Assembly (NCBI RefSeq): GCF_000718025.1
Contig: NZ_JODS01000001.1
Location: 310,001 to 374,000 of the forward strand
Source: Kitasatospora purpeofusca
Lineage (GTDB): Bacteria > Actinomycetota > Actinomycetes > Streptomycetales > Streptomycetaceae
Reading direction: 5' to 3'
Length of the DNA: 64,000 bases
This document shows positions 60,097-64,000 of this stretch, piece after piece (position 1 is the stretch's first letter; every line of letters begins with the position of its first letter). The position numbers were made by a program, and so were the translations under genes. The notes beneath the pieces are model-generated. The model did not search any database and had not been told where the DNA came from. It saw nothing but the letters and a program-made list of their open reading frames with translations.

Positions 60097-60558
60097 TCAG
60101 CGCGCCAGCCAGCCGTCCACCGAGAACTTGGTGCGGGGCCACCGGAGCAGCCAGCCGGCCAGCAGCAGGAACCCGGTGTCGCGCAGGATCTCCTGCAGGT
60201 ACTCGGTCTGCGAGGAGTCGACCGCCCCGCCGCCGCCGAAGCATCCGCAGTCGATGGAGATGCCGCGCGCCCAGGCGGAGGCGATCCCGGCGATGAAGGC
60301 GAGCAGCAGCCCCGCCGAGAGCGCCGCGACCAGGCGCGTGCCCAGGCCGACCACCAGCAGCAGCGCGAGCGCCAGCTCCAGGAAGGGCAGCCCGTGGCCG
60401 ACCGGTTTGACCAGCGCCTCGGGCAGGATCTCGTACGCGCGCACCGCCTGGGCGGCCTCCGCCGGGTCGGCGATCTTCGCCAGCCCCGCCCAGCCCCAGA
60501 CCACGGCCAGGCTCAACCGGGCCGCCGTGCCGACCCACTCCGTCACCGGCCCGGCCAT
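60097..60558 (-). CDS. MauE/DoxX-like membrane protein
   Basis: About 153 residues with four membrane helices. WGWAGLAKIADPAEAAQAVR and YEILPEALVKPVGHGLPFLE are typical of MauE/DoxX proteins; IDCGCFGGGG provides a C-G-C pair facing the outside, the likely redox centre, as in MauE where it supports disulfide formation. Start MAGPVTEWV (60558) follows GAGGGGG; the frame to 60588 is open. It is just upstream of the DsbA-like gene, so the two probably form a disulfide-generating pair. Confidence 0.85.
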   Translation of the reverse strand: MAGPVTEWVGTAARLSLAVVWGWAGLAKIADPAEAAQAVRAYEILPEALVKPVGHGLPFLELALALLLVVGLGTRLVAALSAGLLLAFIAGIASAWARGISIDCGCFGGGGAVDSSQTEYLQEILRDTGFLLLAGWLLRWPRTKFSVDGWLAR

Positions 60559-60682
60559 CCGGACAACCCCCTCGGGAAACACCGTCACGCCCTATGAACC
60601 GCCGACGGTGACGCCGGGTTCCTCCGGTTTCGCGAATTAAGCCGAAAGAGTGAACATTGATAGTTGTTGACCCGGTTTCACC

Positions 60683-61015
60683 CTAACGAGTGGTCGGGTC
60701 GCAGCCGGGCGGCCACCCCAGGTCGTACCGGTCGACCTCGTACCTCCCGGGGCCGTACCTCCCAGCCTCGGATCTCCCGGCCTCGGACCGGCCGTCGCCG
60801 AGGAGCGCCGGCCGCCCCTGCGGGTCCGAGCGGCCGGCCCGGACCACCGCCTCCATCCGGACCGCCTCGGCACACACGTACGCGTCCCGCTCGGCCCGCT
60901 CCACCCCCCTCTTGGCCAGGGCCGGGACGACCGCCGCCTGCGCCCCGAGCGCGGCGCCGAGGGCCAGCGCGGCCGCGGCCGCCCGTAGCAGCACGGCTCG
61001 CTGAAGACCGGGCAT
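60683..61015 (-). CDS. Small exported or membrane-anchored protein
   Basis: About 110 residues. MPGLQRAVLLRAAAAALALG, then AALGAQAAVVPALA, forms a signal or anchor helix. The rest is short and charged (RGVERAERDAYVCAEAVRME, AVVRAGRSDPQGRPALLGDG), ending in Arg/Tyr-rich repeats (GRSEAGRSEAGRYGPGRYEV). The start at 61015 follows GGAAGGGG; the frame is open to 61081. I recognise no family. It sits between trpA and the MauE-like gene on the same strand, separated from both. Confidence 0.5.
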   Translation of the reverse strand: MPGLQRAVLLRAAAAALALGAALGAQAAVVPALAKRGVERAERDAYVCAEAVRMEAVVRAGRSDPQGRPALLGDGRSEAGRSEAGRYGPGRYEVDRYDLGWPPGCDPTTR

Positions 61016-61167
61016 CGGCCGACCCCTTCCGCTCGCTCCCGCGCCCCCGGGGGCGCGTGGTTCGTGCACTCGTCCCTCCACTCAACGCCGGTCAACCCCC
61101 GCTGATGCGCGCGCCCCGCAGTGTTCACCCGTTCGGGTCCGACCGGCCGCCCGCGCCCGGCGGAACG

Positions 61168-61207
61168 CCGACGGCCCGCCACCTCCGAGGAGATGACGGG
61201 CCGTCGG
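61168..61207 (-). terminator. Terminator after trpA
   Basis: CCGACGGCCCG (61168-61178) pairs with CGGGCCGTCGG (61197-61207); the 18-nt loop itself can fold (CCTC/GAGG). It lies 21 bp past the trpA stop. Confidence 0.7.
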
Positions 61208-61227
61208 TGACAGAACCGAAAGCGGAT

Positions 61228-62039
61228 CTAGCTGCGGCGGACGCCCTGCGCCAGCTCGCCGGCCAGCTCGCGGACCGCCGCCAGCGCGGCCCCCTCGTCC
61301 CCGTCCGCGTCCAGGATCCGCTGGACGAAGGCCGAACCGACGATGACGCCGTCCGCGAACCCGGCGACCTGCGCCGCCTGCTCACGGGTCGACACCCCGA
61401 GGCCGACGCAGACCGGCAGCTCGGTGGTGGCCCTGGTCCGGGCGACCAGGTCCTCGGCGAGGTCGCCGACCTGGGCCCGGCTGCCGGTCACGCCCATCAC
61501 CGCGGCCGCGTACACGAAACCGCTGCCGGCCGCGGTGACCTCCGCGAGCCGGCGGTCCTTGCTGCTCGGCGCGACCACGAACACGGTGTCCAGACCGTGC
61601 TCCTCGGCCGCCTTGCGCCACTCCACGGACTCCTCCACCGGCAGGTCCGGCAGGATGCAGCCCGCCCCGCCGGCCGCGGCCAGGTCGGCGGCGAACCGCG
61701 CGACGCCGTACCGGTCCACCGGGTTCCAGTAGGTCATGACCAGCACCGCCGCGGCGGGGTGCGCCGCGGCCACCTCCTGGACGGTGCGCAGCACGTCCTT
61801 GATCCGCACCCCGCCCCGCAGCGCGATGTCGTCCGCGGTCTGGATGGTCGGGCCGTCCAGCACCGGGTCCGAGTGCGGCAGGCCGATCTCGACGATGTCG
61901 CAGCCGCCCTCGATCAGCGCGCCGACGGCGCGGATGCCGCCGTCCACGGACGGGAAGCCGGCCGGCAGGTAGCCGATCAGCGCGGCGCGGCCCTCCGCCT
62001 TGGCGGCGGCCAGGATGCCACTGAGCTTGGAAGCCATGG

Positions 62040-62043
<4 letters not shown>
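61228..62043 (-). CDS. trpA: Tryptophan synthase alpha subunit
   Basis: The 271-residue TIM-barrel enzyme cleaves indole-3-glycerol phosphate to indole. It shows ALIGYLPAGFPSVDGGIRAV, CDIVEIGLPHSDPVLDGPTI (catalytic Glu and Asp), GCILPDLPVEES, YAAAVMGVTGSRAQV (phosphate-binding loop) and VCVGLGVSTREQA. GTG at 62043 overlaps the trpB stop (coupled translation); ATG at 62037 (MASKLSG) is an alternative. Indole is channelled to TrpB. It is the last gene of the trpC-trpM-trpB-trpA run. Confidence 0.97.
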
Positions 62044-63320
<1,277 letters not shown>

Positions 63321-63374
63321 GGTGAAGTCCTTCGGGGTGATGTCGACGGATGACGTGACGTCTGATGGCTGCGG

Positions 63375-63524
63375 TCAGCCGGACGTCGGACGCCATCGCT
63401 TCCCGGGGACCTGTCCGGGCTCGCAGCCGATGACGTACCGCACCCGCCGCCCCAGCACCCGGCGCGCGGGCGCGCGGCAGCCGCGCGGGCGGCAGCCGGG
63501 GGCGAGACGAGTGGCGATCTTCAT
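63375..63524 (-). CDS. trpM: TrpM-like small protein of the streptomycete trp cluster
   Basis: A 49-residue frame begins with ATG at 63524, 10 bp after the trpC stop, and ends at TGA 63375-63377. It reads KIATRLAPGCRPRGCRAPAR then RVLGRRVRYVIGCEPGQVPG, very basic with three Cys. It matches my memory of TrpM, encoded between trpC and trpB in Streptomyces and reported to modulate tryptophan synthesis and development. No strong ribosome site is seen, so it may be translated by coupling to trpC. It is too short for ordinary ORF calling. Confidence 0.75.
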   Translation of the reverse strand: MKIATRLAPGCRPRGCRAPARRVLGRRVRYVIGCEPGQVPGKRWRPTSG

Positions 63525-63534
63525 GGCGGCGGGA

Positions 63535-64000
63535 TCAGTCCTTGTGCCGGATCGCCGGGTGGGCGCCGGCCGCGACCAGGTCGGCCACGGCGGCCCGCGG
63601 GTCCTTGCCGGTCACCAGGGACTCGCCGACCAGGACCGCGTCCGCGCCCAGGTTGGCGTAGGAGATCACGTCCAGCGGACCGCGCACCCCGGACTCGGCG
63701 ATCTTGACGATGCCGTCCGGGATCGCGTGGACGACATTGCCGAAGGTGTTGCGGTCCACCTCGAGGGTCTTGAGGTTGCGGGCGTTGACGCCGATGATCC
63801 GCGCCCCGGCGTCCACCGCGCGCTTGATCTCCTCCTCGTCGTGCACCTCCACCAGCGGGGTGAGGCCGATCGACTCGGCGCGCTCGATCAGCGACACCAG
63901 GGCCGGCTGCTCGAGGGCCGCGACGATCAGCAGCGCGAGGTCGGCGCCGTGCGCGCGGGCCTCCCACAGCTGGTAGGCGGTGACGATGAAGTCCTTGCGG
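63535..64000 (-). CDS. trpC: Indole-3-glycerol phosphate synthase, C-terminal part (cut by window edge)
   Basis: The visible 154 codons begin within RKDFIVTAYQLWEARAHGAD and continue LALLIVAALEQPALVSLIER, TPLVEVHDEEEIKRAVDAGA, RIIGVNARNLKTLEVD, VKIAESGVRGPLDVISYANL and GADAVLVGESLVTGKDP, the second half of the TIM barrel with catalytic Glu, Asn and the phosphate-binding ESG and GES loops. The N-terminal part, including the first catalytic Glu and Lys, lies beyond the window. It is the upstream gene of trpM-trpB-trpA. Confidence 0.96.
   Translation of the reverse strand, partial: RKDFIVTAYQLWEARAHGADLALLIVAALEQPALVSLIERAESIGLTPLVEVHDEEEIKRAVDAGARIIGVNARNLKTLEVDRNTFGNVVHAIPDGIVKIAESGVRGPLDVISYANLGADAVLVGESLVTGKDPRAAVADLVAAGAHPAIRHKD

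Overview
High-GC actinobacterial chromosome, almost certainly Streptomycetaceae (Streptomyces or Kitasatospora). The reasons are third-position G/C bias with long shadow reading frames opposite most genes, GTG and TTG starts, a single recognised TTA (bldA-type) codon, a DUF5753 regulator, a giant LuxR (LAL-type) regulator, and the core order rpsA - polA - liv operon - ANTAR regulator - pyk - gltBD - lgt - trpA/trpB/trpM/trpC. The two ends cut an MBL-fold hydrolase (left) and trpC (right).

Layout. 1-9.2 kb: MBL hydrolase, MarR regulator, MMPL exporter, ribosomal protein S1 with a clear promoter and terminator, a methyltransferase, HrpB helicase and a HAD hydrolase. 9.2-16.7 kb: an accessory, mostly exported block holding a decayed XRE regulator, a YD-repeat protein ending in a phospholipase A2 domain (with a TTA codon), an FG-GAP subtilase, a GNAT enzyme, a DUF3103-type secreted protein and an octamer tandem repeat. 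16.7-27.4 kb: polA, a thioesterase, the five-gene branched-chain amino-acid ABC operon livJHMGF, and an ANTAR response regulator. 27.4-29.4 kb: a small island with a short-variable-loop tRNA carrying anticodon CAA, a LAGLIDADG endonuclease, a truncated RelE-type toxin with XRE antitoxin, and a duplicated pyk 3' end flanking the toxin-antitoxin pair. 29.3-39.2 kb: pyk, a solute-binding/VWA operon, and a divergent pair of LuxR-type regulators. 39.4-50.4 kb: accessory metabolism (Tat-exported nucleotidase, oxidoreductases, AraC and MarR regulators, Uma2, aldehyde dehydrogenase). 50.4-64 kb: gltBD, a VIT transporter, the lgt/DsbA-like/MauE-like envelope group and the tryptophan genes, including the small gene trpM.

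How the genes work together. GltBD assimilates ammonia into glutamate, and the Liv system imports branched-chain amino acids. Lgt would acylate the lipoproteins seen here (LivJ and the VWA protein). The MarR protein at 45.2 kb probably controls itself and the neighbouring LLM oxidoreductase through three TTCG-N5-CGAA sites. The parts most worth a second look are the YD-repeat/PLA2 protein, the tRNA/homing-endonuclease/toxin island with its pyk scar, and the triple ACTTTGCAAAGT palindrome upstream of gltB. All functional statements come from reading sequence motifs; no searches were run.
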